This document shows positions 1 to 10,440 of a stretch of DNA of 64,000 nucleotides, piece after piece. The stretch is taken from contig NC_084607.1 in assembly GCF_033807715.1 (NCBI RefSeq), forward strand, positions 13,122,941 through 13,186,940, written 5' to 3'. Source of the DNA: Cololabis saira. Lineage: Eukaryota > Chordata > Actinopteri > Beloniformes > Belonidae. The position numbers were made by a program, and so were the translations under genes. The notes below the pieces were generated by a model that had not been told where the DNA came from, did not search any database, and saw only the letters and a program-made list of their open reading frames with translations. Position 1 is the first letter of the stretch; every line of letters begins with the position of its first letter.

Positions 1-144
1 CACCGAACTCAGCAAGATTGCTTTCTTCTTATCAGCATCATCAATGTCATTTGCTGCAAAACAATAACCCAGCACTTCGCAGTATTCCTCCCAGGACTGG
101 GTCTGACTGTTGAACGGAGCGGTGTTTCCCACAAGACCTGCCAT
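1..144 (-). pseudogene. Ty3/gypsy-type retrotransposon gag, N-terminal fragment (runs off window)
   Basis: Reading the minus strand from the ATG at 144-142 gives an open frame to the window edge, starting MAGLVGNTAPFNSQ and containing SWEEYCEVLGYCFAAN and KKKAILLSS. A short Met-Ala-Gly start, a W-x-x-Y motif, an F-x-A-N motif and KKKAILLSS are typical of the gag start of fish gypsy-like retrotransposons. Only 48 codons are visible, so it cannot be told whether the element is intact beyond the window. The assignment rests on remembered family resemblance. Confidence 0.55.
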
Positions 145-297
145 ATTACCGTCACTTCTTCCGCGATTCAAGCATCTATTTAATCGTTGTTGTAGTCTTC
201 CTTCAGTTTGCCAGCTTTATCCTCGTCGCCATTTATGTAGTAACTTAGGGAATACTCGGTTATTTCACAGCGTAACAACGATGTAGAGTAGTGACGG

Positions 298-360
298 AGA
301 ACATTGTGGACTGGTGTCAACAAAACCACCTCCTGATCAACGTGGAGAAAACCATGAATA
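298..360 (+). pseudogene. Short LINE reverse-transcriptase relic
   Basis: A 21-codon stretch reads ENIVDWCQQNHLLINVEKT, the conserved W-C-x-x-N-x-L-x-x-N-x-x-K-T segment of non-LTR reverse transcriptases. Nothing else of the element is readable on either side. It is a small dead fragment. Confidence 0.4.
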
Positions 361-452
361 AACATAGATTGCAGTTGTATAGCTGTTTAGATATGTGTGT
401 GTCTGTGTGTGTGTGTGTTTGTGTCTTCATATGTTCATAAATAACCTCTGTA

Positions 453-454
<2 letters not shown>

Positions 455-528
<74 letters not shown>

Positions 529-531
529 AAA

Positions 532-611
<80 letters not shown>
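455..611. repeat. Compound (GT)n-(GA)n microsatellite
   Basis: A (GT)n run at 455-524 is followed after a short AAGAAA spacer by a (GA)n run at about 531-611 with one interruption. The long open frames across it on both strands (Ser-Leu and Thr-His dipeptide proteins) are artefacts of the repeat. Confidence 0.95.
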
Positions 612-613
<2 letters not shown>

Positions 614-1514
614 AGCAATGATGGTAAACTGAATAAATTAACACCGACATTATCAGTGTGTGAAGAAATTAAAAGAACCACAATAAAGTAATAATAGTGA
701 TAATAAATCAATGAGATATCTGTAAGACGTAGGTAAATATAAACATAAAATGGATCAATTAATAAAGTTAAAAAGTTTTTTATACTAAATGGAGTTAGTT
801 TGATTATGTACAGGAATGACATGGCATGAGAGCGTTAGAATAATACAGAAGGAAGGAGAAAGATGACCCAAAGAGGAGAAAAAAAGGAGGGGCAAAACAA
901 AAACGATAATCATATTTCATAAAATAATGAATAGAAATGTTGTTTTTGGTGCTTGTTTGATTTCCAAATATATTACTGTTTGTGTGTGAATGGATCAATG
1001 ACAGACATTAGCTTAAAACACTTTGTAAAACACTTTATGAAGTTCGGTCCATTTCAATGAATTAGTTTACTGGTACATTTGCCACATCCAATATGGCAGA
1101 CGCGTTGACGTATCGCTGCAACGGGCCAACCCGCTCAATGAGGCATCTACGTTTATATGTCTATGATAACAACAGTCATGGCATCACAACAACACAGTAA
1201 CAGAAGAAGAAACTTTGCGTGCATCTTACCTGCAACATGATCAGGCTTTGTATGTACAAAGTTTGCAGAGCTGCTGCATCTTTAGCGTCCATATATTTTT
1301 GCATGTGGTTTTCCTCCTTTGCGCTTGTTTACTTATTGTACCGGAAGAATGCCTACACGAAAGTGTGTAGCGTTGTGGAGTCGAATGCACCTCACCCAAT
1401 AATCAATTGTCTTCTCTCGCATGTATACGCCGATTTCTCTGAAACTCCAGTTTAATCCTTAGCTAGATTGTTGCCAATAGCTTGATTTAAATGTGCATGT
1501 AACCGCACTGACTG

Positions 1515-1760
1515 ATGCACTCTACCGGAAAGGACAGAGCAGGGTCAACCTTCTGAGGTGACTGAGGTCTTTTGGAGTAAAAGGAGCACTACTGAAGATC
1601 TTCTATGACTCTGTAGTGGCATCAGCCATTCTGTAGGGAGTGGTCTGCTGGAACAGTGGCATCACAGAGTGGGAGAGGAAGAAGCTGGATAAGATCATCA
1701 AGAAGTCTAGCTCTGTCTTGGGCTGCCCTTTGGACTCAGTGAGGGAGTGAGGTGACACGC
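1515..1760 (+). pseudogene. LINE reverse transcriptase, decayed C-terminal fragment
   Basis: The plus strand reads LYRKGQSRVNLL, then after a stop LRSFGVKGALLKIFYDSVVA, a further stop, GVVCWNSGI, and KKLDKIIKKSSSVLGCPLDS. This is the region after the polymerase core of many fish non-LTR elements (an LYxKGQSR.. start and an SVLGCPLDS end). At least two in-frame stops show it is inactive. No target-site duplication was found. Confidence 0.65.
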
Positions 1761-2370
1761 AGGGACGGACTGGTAATCTGTGCTTTCTGGAAAAGTCAAG
1801 AAAGGCCATCTGGTCTACGGGCGTCGGCCCTGTTCACTAACCAAAATCTTCAGTCTATCAACTAACAATAGGTGGCACTAAGACAATAATTTAGCGGACA
1901 TAGGGCTGAAAACCAACAAAGCAGACTAACTTTAGTGTCTGTCAACAGAAAGATGGCAAGCATAAAAAGTAAGGAAAAAGGTGGATGGGAAAGTTAGAAC
2001 AAAAGAAAGCCAAGTCACTTGAAGAAATGTAGAAAGCTCACAGAGCTTTTTGGCAGCAGCGCAACTGCAAGCAGCAGCTGTAACGTTGATGTGAGTGTGA
2101 GACTCATGAATTTTAACAAGTTAACACGCACGCCACATACGGCATTTCTCATCCTGAGAAAGTGACTTCACGCACAGTAATTCCAACAACTCATCTTACA
2201 AACGAGTCAAAGCTGAGCTCTCAGGTCAGAGCAGATGTCTTGAGTTGCCAACCTATCAGCCAATCTGAAAATATAACTTTTTGTTGCCGGCTAAGGTGTG
2301 AGTTTGAGCTTCAAGCGTTCTATGAATGTGTAGCGGAGGTAACTTACGTTACAACACACATCACTCTTAA

Positions 2371-2386
2371 ACACACACACACCCAG

Positions 2387-2466
<80 letters not shown>
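2371..2466. repeat. (AC)n / (GT)n microsatellite pair
   Basis: A short (AC)n run at 2371-2382 is followed after a few bases by about 39 GT repeats at 2389-2466. The two arms are complementary and could pair. Confidence 0.95.
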
Positions 2467-2469
<3 letters not shown>

Positions 2470-2740
2470 ACAACAACATCAAATCATAGCATTAAACAGG
2501 TTACGGTTCTGGATTTGCGGTGTGATGAGGATAAATATGTGGCTTATTGCTGTCAAAACGATCACATAACTACCACGCATGCCAATTATAAACAGATAAA
2601 CAAGCACACGTGGTTGCAATTTCAAATTCACCTCTGCATAATTCATGCCAACCTTTAATAGCCAACATTCAGTGATATAGATTCATATATTATATATCCA
2701 AGCATATAAGTGACTGTGAAATAGCAGTATAAAAGACAAT

Positions 2741-4131
2741 GGCCGGGTTTCCCAGATCCAACCTCTCTTAAGGATTTAAGAGAGGTTCAAAGAAGGTTTG
2801 AACTAAGAGAGAACCCTAAGATACGGGTGTTTCCCAGATGACTTCTTAACACCGTTCTTTAGTTTCGCTCTTTCAGAAGCTCTTTGGAGCAGCTGTCCGG
2901 TTCTGAAACCAAATCAATCGAGGCCAGGCAAATCGATCACCGATCACTATCAGCGCATTTTCACACGCAGCACTGCTGCCTAACGCACTAATTCCCTGCT
3001 GCCTGTGCGTTATAATGAAAAATTAAGATGATAAATATAATTCAATGACCCTTTTTCATCCAAACGGTGCGTTACTCCGTTATTTCTGGCTACAGTGAGG
3101 CTTTTTTTCCCCACACGCAGAAACCGGGAGTAAACATGGTGGGCGTGTGTGTGCGTTCAAAAACATGAGCCAAGAGAAGGCGAGTTTCGCAAATCGCAAC
3201 GTGGAATTACAGCAATCCCTGGTTTTTCGCAGGGGTTATGTTCCAAAAAGAACCCGTGATAAGTGAAATTCTTTTTACAATTATAGAGGGCTTCAGATTG
3301 AGAGATCATCCCCGCCACGCACGTATTCCTGCTCTTCTGATGCTGCTGCATCCCGCAGGTGGGTTTTTTCAAGGGAAGAAAATAGTTATGGGTCGTTGTC
3401 TTCGCTCTTTTTTCTTCTGGGCAAAAAGATTCTTTAATATAAACCGACACCATTGATTATATTTGAGACTGTAATGAACGATTCATCAAAGGATCCCGTT
3501 GATCAGCTGCTGCTTCCCTGTCATCACATAGATGCGCTCGGGCGCGGCGCAGGAGGATCGGTGTCCCGGCTGCCTGGACAGCCCGGTCCGACACACGTCC
3601 AGGGGACTGAAGTGCTGACGCACGAATGCGTTCATAAAAACAGTTCTGCTTCGCGCACGGTGACGCGGTTGATTTGCAGCGAGAACATGCTGTATAGCAG
3701 CCAAATCATCAAATAAATGATATTCATGATGATCGTTTTATTTGTGCGTAATGCATAAAGCATATACAGGAACACACTTGTTATTCCTTATTTTTCTTTT
3801 TTTCCCCCCCTTTGCTGTCACCAATAAATGCTAAACAATATAAATCTAAAGTATAAAATAGATCAAAATTTGTGCGGGGTGCATTGTTTTAATATCTCAT
3901 TGCTTGGTGTAATATTGTTTTGCCTGACGCGGCTGGATCTGTGAGTCTTTGTTCACTAAGATGGTTGTAAAGACTGGGTCAGCAGCATCTTTCATTTCCT
4001 TCTTAATGAAAGAGATACTTAAGCTAAGAGCGACTCTGGGAAACGCGATTTTCTTTCACAAGCTCCTTAAGAAGGTTTGAAAGAAGTCTTTCGCTGTTAA
4101 GAACTACTTAACTGATCTGGGAAACCCGGCC
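2741..4131. mobile_element. 1.39-kb non-autonomous DNA transposon with terminal inverted repeats
   Basis: The left end GGCCGGGTTTCCCAGATC is matched in inverse at the right end (GATCTGGGAAACCCGGCC, ending at 4131). Subterminal sequence is also partly inverted (TCTTAAG and AGAAGGTTTGAA motifs on both sides). AAT directly precedes and follows the element (2738-2740 and 4132-4134), compatible with a 3-bp target-site duplication. No transposase frame is readable inside; the small frames at 3157-3716 match nothing I recognise. A 3-bp duplication suggests PIF/Harbinger, but AAT is not its classical target, so the superfamily stays open. Confidence 0.7.
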
Positions 4132-4389
4132 AATGTCTACGTTCATATTTGTTTAGGAGATGCAAGATGTTTCGATGTTTAATCGTTTTTTTAATATTAG
4201 TGATCTTTGGTTCCTCAATAAACAATCATAAATAGTTAATATATGTACAGTAGGTGTTGTTATGACAATTGCATTATTACACCACAAGGTGTAAAAACTT
4301 CAAAACCCCAGTTTGAAACCACTGTATGCAATGCTGATTTATTTCATTACTTATCTTTTATAAGCTACTCCTTGCTCTTATCTCTTATT

Positions 4390-4474
4390 CTGCCCTTTCT
4401 GTATATTGTTGCAAACTGCAATTTCCCCATTGTGGGACAAATAAAGTTTTATTATCTTATCTTATCTTATCTTA
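4390..4474 (+). repeat. LINE/SINE 3' tail ending in (TTATC)n
   Basis: The segment TTTCCCCATTGTGGGACAAA followed by TAAAG and a run of TTATC units is a common 3' end of fish retroposons. The same motif occurs in the opposite orientation near 34,004-34,070. Only the 3' end is recognisable. Confidence 0.5.
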
Positions 4475-7400
4475 AAACTACAGTTCTAGATAGAACAAAG
4501 TGCTTCTGCCCGTTGATGCAGAATACAAAGGACGATTGATATTCATACTGCGCTGCATATGGGAACACTTAAGCATTGCAGCTTAAAGGCAAAACTGCAA
4601 CAAATGTATACTCCTCCTCTTCTTTGTAAGCTCATACAGCTCCTCAATCAATTATCTGAAAAAAAAAAAACGGACACGTACCCATTTCCTCCTCTTCTGT
4701 GTACACAGTGTCCAAGTTGTGCATCAGGAGTTAAAACAAAAGAAAAAAATCCACTAATTTACTCTGCTTTGAAAAGATTGTTTGCATAGGAAAAAGAAAA
4801 AGCCCTACTCATTCACAAGTGTGTGCACAAGCGTGTGTGATCAGAGGAAATTCACAGCTTGCCATTTATCCTCAGAAAAAAAAAGTGCTGGATGGAATGG
4901 AAGCAAAATTGGGAGTGCTCACTGAAGCTGTGGAGAGGGCCTCAAGCTGAGCCACAAATTGCTTTCCTCTTCTCTTCTACACATCCCGAACATGGATGAA
5001 GCCACACATCAATTACCGACCACCTGAATGAAACATCTCTGTCATTTCTGTGCCTTTCCTGGTTTAATGCCAGACAAGTGCAGCGTGTAGTCCACATCAT
5101 AATAGTCAAGCAAACAATAAGGAGTGAGCAGGTGTATTATAAATGTGCTGCCCCACCAGAGGGACTAAGTGGCTGCTGACAGTCTGTATCTCATATTGTG
5201 ACAGAGAACGCTGACAAAGGTTTGTGGACTGGAGCAGGAAGCAGCTTACTGATTTTACACACTGCCCTTTAACAGGAGGTTTTGGGGCATTTGCAGGATC
5301 CTGCCATCCAAGCAGTTTGTGTTTTATGATTGCTCTGTATGTTCTTCCAACTGAAAATAAAAAAAAGACATTTTTTAAAAATGGCCCACTAGCCCCTTTG
5401 CTTTGAACAGGCGTTGTGCTTTTTACTCCAATTCCCCTCTCTCCCAGTCCCAGAAATAACTTAGTTCTGGGCAGTCGTCCATCAGAGTACAGTCATTTTG
5501 CCCAGTTAGCTTCTTCCAAAGCCATCATATCTTGTCTGTTTTCCTGCCAAGCAAACCAGTATTCCCAAGTAACATGCTGGTCTATCCTCCACAGCTATTA
5601 AATAAACTGGTAAGTGCAATAGCAAACTGTGCATTAGCAAATGTTGTCCCCGCCCCAATAGTATCAAAACTGCCCATAAAAGAGGATTTGAAGATATTAA
5701 AAATCTGCTATCTAAAAGGAGGTTGGAACTGTGTAGGGACATAAATGATGACTCATGTGTTCAGGCTTTGATATTTTGATCTGATATCTATTTAGTAATA
5801 ATTATGTCTTTGAACAGTCATACATTTTTCTTGCATTTAACATGCATCCTGCCCAGAAGACAGGTAATGCAGTATTAGCACTTGATTATATGAGGCGAAT
5901 CAGAATCAGAACGACTGAGAAGTACTTTATTTGCGATGGGAAAAGGTTAAATTCAGGAAAAACACTTTGTATTGTGGTTGTAATTTTGTCTGAGTTTTGT
6001 TCACTTCTGTACATTTCTGCCTTGATTTACTTGTGCTCTTTTATTACATTCATTCCTGTTCTTTTTCGTTTTCATTGTAATTGTCAGCACTGGTGGTCGT
6101 CTCCTCTGATGTTGTCACTGGGGCCACTCTCTCCCAGCTTGGAGGACACAGCTCCAAGTGGCCCAGCTACTACTGGCACCCCTGCAGTTTATTGGTCTGG
6201 ACCTGGAAGTCCCACGGGATCTTTTCTCTTTCAGTCTCCACCACTATCTCCCACCTTGACTTTCCAACTCATACTCAGTGGACATAGATGGAGTTACTGT
6301 AAACTATTCCCACTACCTGGATATGGAATTACCTGCCAGCATGTTGTTTCCTGCTATTATCTGCTTGATTGTCCACAGGGCATCTTTAAACGATCTGCAA
6401 CTGGGGTCCTGTGTAGTGTTGGAAACCCTGGCCTTGATTGCTTTTGTGTTGAAGGCCTGTTCTTGTGCTGCTCTGATGAAAGCCCCTGTTATAATAATAC
6501 CAGCTTTTTCCAGCCACTACTTGGATAGTGCATTACCTTTAGTACAGGAGAGCTTGGTTCGAACCTCACCCCTGCCAAGTGCTCGTATCAGGGATCAGGG
6601 TAAGGCTAGTCACATACCTCAGCTACAGAACCATGACAAGAGATGTAATAATAACTCTCTGGCCACCTTCTTCGGTACACCGGGTATATTTTCATCATTA
6701 TTTATGGATACTTTAGGTCCACTATATAAGAGTTTGTAAAATGTCCTTGTCCTCATACAATACAGTAATACACACTTGAAATTGGATCACATAGTGGACA
6801 GTTTAGTGAGAAGTGAGTGATTTCAGAAACAGCCCCAGAATACTAACCTAAGGTTACAAAAGCATGATAAAATGTAAGTTCTCTTGCTGTGGGCTTTGAT
6901 CTGATTTCTCCACAAGAGGCTTTTGTTTAATTGCTTTTCACATGGGAAATGGCTCAGCCCTTGGGCGAATTAAGAGTGTACACAAAATTCAGCAGGCACA
7001 CAGAATAACACCAATACAAACTCACACCCTCATACCCTCATACTGATGAGCGATCCAGCTCTGTTTTAGCTTTCCAATTTCTTTGAAACGTAGCCTGAGA
7101 GAAAATGAATTTCTCTAATCCTAACAGTGTTTAATCTAATTGTACTCTATTTTCTGAATGCCAGTGTTGCGCTGTACTCTAGTTGCTGCTCCTATGAGGA
7201 CAAGACTAAGATAAAATAAGGACAGAGGATGGATACATTGGGCATGATGCTAGAAGGTTACTAGAAGGTGCGTAAGTCCAAGAGCATTTACCTCACTGTT
7301 AGAACAGATGCTTGCTTTTGGACTGTCCAATCAATTTGCACTGAAATTGGCTGATTTCCAGCTGGGACTTTGTAGGTAAACAGCAAGTTAATTACATATA

Positions 7401-9427
7401 TTAAGAAAGTGAGGTATCTATTGTCAAAGTTTAAGTAGGTCGACATTTCCCCCCCTCAATACTAAGCCTTCTCTAAAGCCTGTGTAAAATCTTGGTGGCG
7501 GAGCTGGTCTCAACTAATGCCTTCAGCTTGTCTTAACTCACTTACACAGCCTCTTGTCTGGTTGTGGCTGTGTCAGTGATCCTGTATGTTAATTTTCTTT
7601 CCCTATACAAACACATGATGCTATGCTGGCACCTTGATGGAGCACACACTGCTTTCACTGACCTATTCTGTATTCACTATAGCTCCACTAAGGATGAATC
7701 TACTTATAGTGTTGAAATATAATCACACCACTTTATCACAAATGCAGCCCACCGCTACAGATGCTCCTGCATTGCTTTAGTTTAAACCTGAAGCTCCTGT
7801 TTTTGTTTTTATTGTTCTTAATAATGTATATGGGACCTCTTGAGTTGTCCCTTATTATGTGGGTATCTTCATATCCATACACAAATCCTGGATGGCTGCA
7901 AGAAGGCTAGCCAAGTTTACCACTTTGTAGATATGCTATAATGTATCTTTTCAATTGCCCAGGGGGGTAAATGGCGCCAGAAAGTTTCTCAAGAGCATCA
8001 TTACCATATATGCTGCACTTAGAGAATACTATGTGATCATACACATTAGGTCATCCCTGGAGAATAAATGAATTGTTTACGAAGAAAGCCAACATCAAAA
8101 GGCCAAGACTCATGCACTATGTGTTCTTGAAGCCACACCTGTCACACATAATATTTCCTCAAAAATCATTGCCTGCATTGAATACCATCTTTTGCATCAC
8201 CTGTGATAATAAAAGAATACAGATAACAGTTTGTCTATGCTGTGTGCATCATCATGATTGATTTTCTGTTAATTCTCTGCAGGAAGATGATACATTTCCA
8301 GAAAGGTGGAACACACCAACCGTCTGTCTTCCTCCAGGTGACATCCAAGCTGTCACAAACTGATACTGAAAATTTAGTTATTTCAAATGTTAATACCCAG
8401 AGGAAATTCAAAACCATGTTCAGTCAAAAGACTGACATCAATTAAGTTCTACTGTGGTATTCTTTTCTTTTCATTTCATATTTAATTTATGCTACACCTG
8501 CTATCCTTTCCCTCTCAATCTTTGTTCTGTATCCACACACCTCAACCAATGATGGTCATAAATTATTGACGTGAAGGCTTTGCTTTGAGGATATATTCAA
8601 CTCATATCCTTTTATAGATGGATTTGTGAGAATAGCCTCAGAAAAAGGTTTGCCTCAAAACTCAAAACTGAAAAAATATCTCAGTAAAATAACTCCTGCT
8701 CTTTATTTGCATACAAGTGTATTTCTAGATACTATAATACGATAAAGTCAATAGGGCAACTGTCGTGACAACTTGAGGATAAAGAGAAAAAAACGATTGA
8801 GTGTATCCAGGGATAAATGCATACGTGCATATTGTGCTACACATTTAGGTTTTTTCCCTATCTTATGTCTCTGCAACCTCATTCTTCCCTCCCTGATCCG
8901 TCTTCTTACTCCAATTCCTTGCCTTGGGCTCACTGAGGCCCATGACCCATCATTTCTGCTAAGACCTCTGAGGGGCCATCCATCACCTGAGCATAGTTTT
9001 AACCTGGGGATAGATTTCCTCTCCTCTTGCCCACTCATCAATTACCAGGGTCCACCCTGCATACCCAAGAAGGCTGCAGAAAGTGGGAAAGGCCAAGCAA
9101 TGTCACTCAGTACGTGCACATGCAGCGATTCAAGCTGGTTGCAGATCTGATCAGATAATGACATGCAGAAGATTGGATCAACTTATCTGATCACACATGC
9201 TGTTCTGAGATCAGACTGAATCAGATTGAATAAGCCACTGTAACCAGAGCATGGCTGACTCCGTGACGCTAGGTGGCGCTGTACCCGAGGTAACCATGGT
9301 AACCATTTCAACAAAGAGCCACTTCCGGTTGACCTCCGCTTAACAACAACCATGGATGTATTATATAACAACAACGAGGAAAGGAAAAAGTGCATTCTCA
9401 CTGCTTTCCTATTAATAATCTGTCTAA
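4475..9427. other. Gene-free stretch
   Basis: I see no exon with conserved protein similarity on either strand. Apart from the LINE relic near 6,080-6,300 it holds short A/T runs and unassigned sequence. The longest open frame (228 codons at 5,842-6,528, plus) runs antisense across that LINE relic and has no recognisable domain. Confidence 0.6.
6080..6300 (-). pseudogene. Non-LTR retrotransposon ORF relic, C-terminal part
   Basis: On the minus strand one frame gives KVKVGDSGGD, stop, KRKDPVGLPGPDQ, then VPVVAGPLGAVSSKLGES. The VPVV-x-G-x-LGAV-x-x-KLGE signature is typical of the C-terminal region of a fish non-LTR retrotransposon polyprotein. In-frame stops and a deletion between the two blocks show decay. 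Confidence 0.4.
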
Positions 9428-9684
9428 AACAGCCTTTCTCAACCTTTTTTCAGTCATGACACCTTTCAAAAGTGAATAAAATCTCACGACACCCCAGAGT
9501 AAAATATAATTAAAACCGCACTGCATCGCTCTGACTGTAAATGCATAAGTCCAGTTTATTTTGTAGCAATAACTTTAACACGTTAACTGCACCAGAGTAT
9601 AAGTCATCGTTCACTGTTGTGCTTAGTTGCCACGCTGATGGACAGAAACTATGGTGACTTTTAAAAGAAAGACTGCCTAAAGAG

Positions 9685-9719
9685 ACTTTTCCAGCCGGCT
9701 TCACGCCGGCTGGAAAAGT
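9685..9719. repeat. Perfect 15-bp hairpin, 5-nt loop
   Basis: ACTTTTCCAGCCGGC at 9,685-9,699 is the exact reverse complement of 9,705-9,719, with the loop TTCAC. It abuts the palindromic element starting at 9,721. Confidence 0.85.
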
Positions 9720-9720
9720 G

Positions 9721-9862
9721 AAGTCTGATTTATGGTTCCGCGTTAAATCGACGCAGAGCTTACGCCGTAACGTACGCGGCGAAGCGCACCATACGTGTGC
9801 GTCGCCGCATAACCTACGGCGTAATCTCTGCGTTGGTTAACGCAGAACCATAAATCAGACTT
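9721..9862. mobile_element. Palindromic MITE, copy 1
   Basis: The ends are inverted copies of AAGTCTGATTTATGGTTC. The interior is rich in CGCCGTA/TACGGCG motifs that also pair, so the whole 142 bp can fold back. A second, more diverged copy is at 38,268-38,387. No coding capacity. Confidence 0.7.
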
Positions 9863-10221
9863 AAGGCTGCAGCGGCGTGTGAGAGACGGATGACTGAAAG
9901 GGAGAAGAGTTTCTCCAGGAGTGGAAGCAGCGCCGGCAAGTTATGCCACAGTTTGCAGATAGATTGTTGATGCGTGGGCTAACGTGTCTGCTGGGATTAT
10001 TTTGCGAGCTTTTGCAAAAGCATTTCCGAGGCGCCGCGGCACGGAACGTGACTCTGACAGCGAGGAATTCGGACTGGTAGCTGATTTAGCGGAGCTCTTT
10101 AATGCAGAAACAAAGGATGAGACTTAATGGGTTTGATTAATGTAAAAACTGAAATAAAGTAGCCTACAATCAAACAAAGTTTTGCTCCCGCTGTATTTTT
10201 AAATACGCACACTCCTGTGCT

Positions 10222-10246
10222 TGTGTGTGTGTGTGTGTGTGTGTGT
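10222..10246. repeat. Short (GT)n microsatellite
   Basis: About twelve GT repeats, followed by a second short GTGTGTGT run after TTCTT. Confidence 0.85.
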
Positions 10247-10440
10247 TCTTGTGTGTGTGCCTTTTCGGTCGGTGCGCCGTGTGTTTTAAATACAGAAATG
10301 ACACAAGACTGAGACTATGCCTTTCCACACGGCGCCCGTATGGTCGCGAAAATACAGTATTTATATATGAAATGTCAGAATAGGAAATATTTTGACGACA
10401 CCCCTGAAGCAGTCACACGACACCCCAAGGTGCTACTACT

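Larger units (their letters stand above)
9430..10440. repeat. Interspersed repeat with a nested palindromic element
   Basis: The left edge (CAGCCTTTCTCAACC, then TCATGACACC) and right edge (CGACACCCCAAGGTGCTACT) resemble ends of fish hAT-like repeats, but I found no clean terminal inverted repeat or target-site duplication. Inside lie a perfect hairpin (9,685-9,719), a palindromic element (9,721-9,862) and about 250 bp of GC-richer unassigned sequence up to 10,135. Boundaries are approximate. Confidence 0.4.

Noticed and set aside
427..822. Long Ser-Leu/Thr-His open frames
   Set aside because: They are translations of the (GT)n-(GA)n microsatellite.
455..2466. CRISPR-like regular repeats
   Set aside because: The only periodic sequences are microsatellites; there are no spaced repeats and the DNA is vertebrate.
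2162..2658. Open frames rich in Val-Cys/Thr-His
   Set aside because: They depend on the (GT)n tract; the rest has no recognised domain.
5842..6528. 228-codon open frame on the plus strand
   Set aside because: It runs antisense to a decayed LINE fragment and shows no family similarity.
6556..6565. GGTTCGAACC resembling a tRNA B box
   Set aside because: No A box at the right distance and no cloverleaf can be drawn; perhaps a SINE trace at most.
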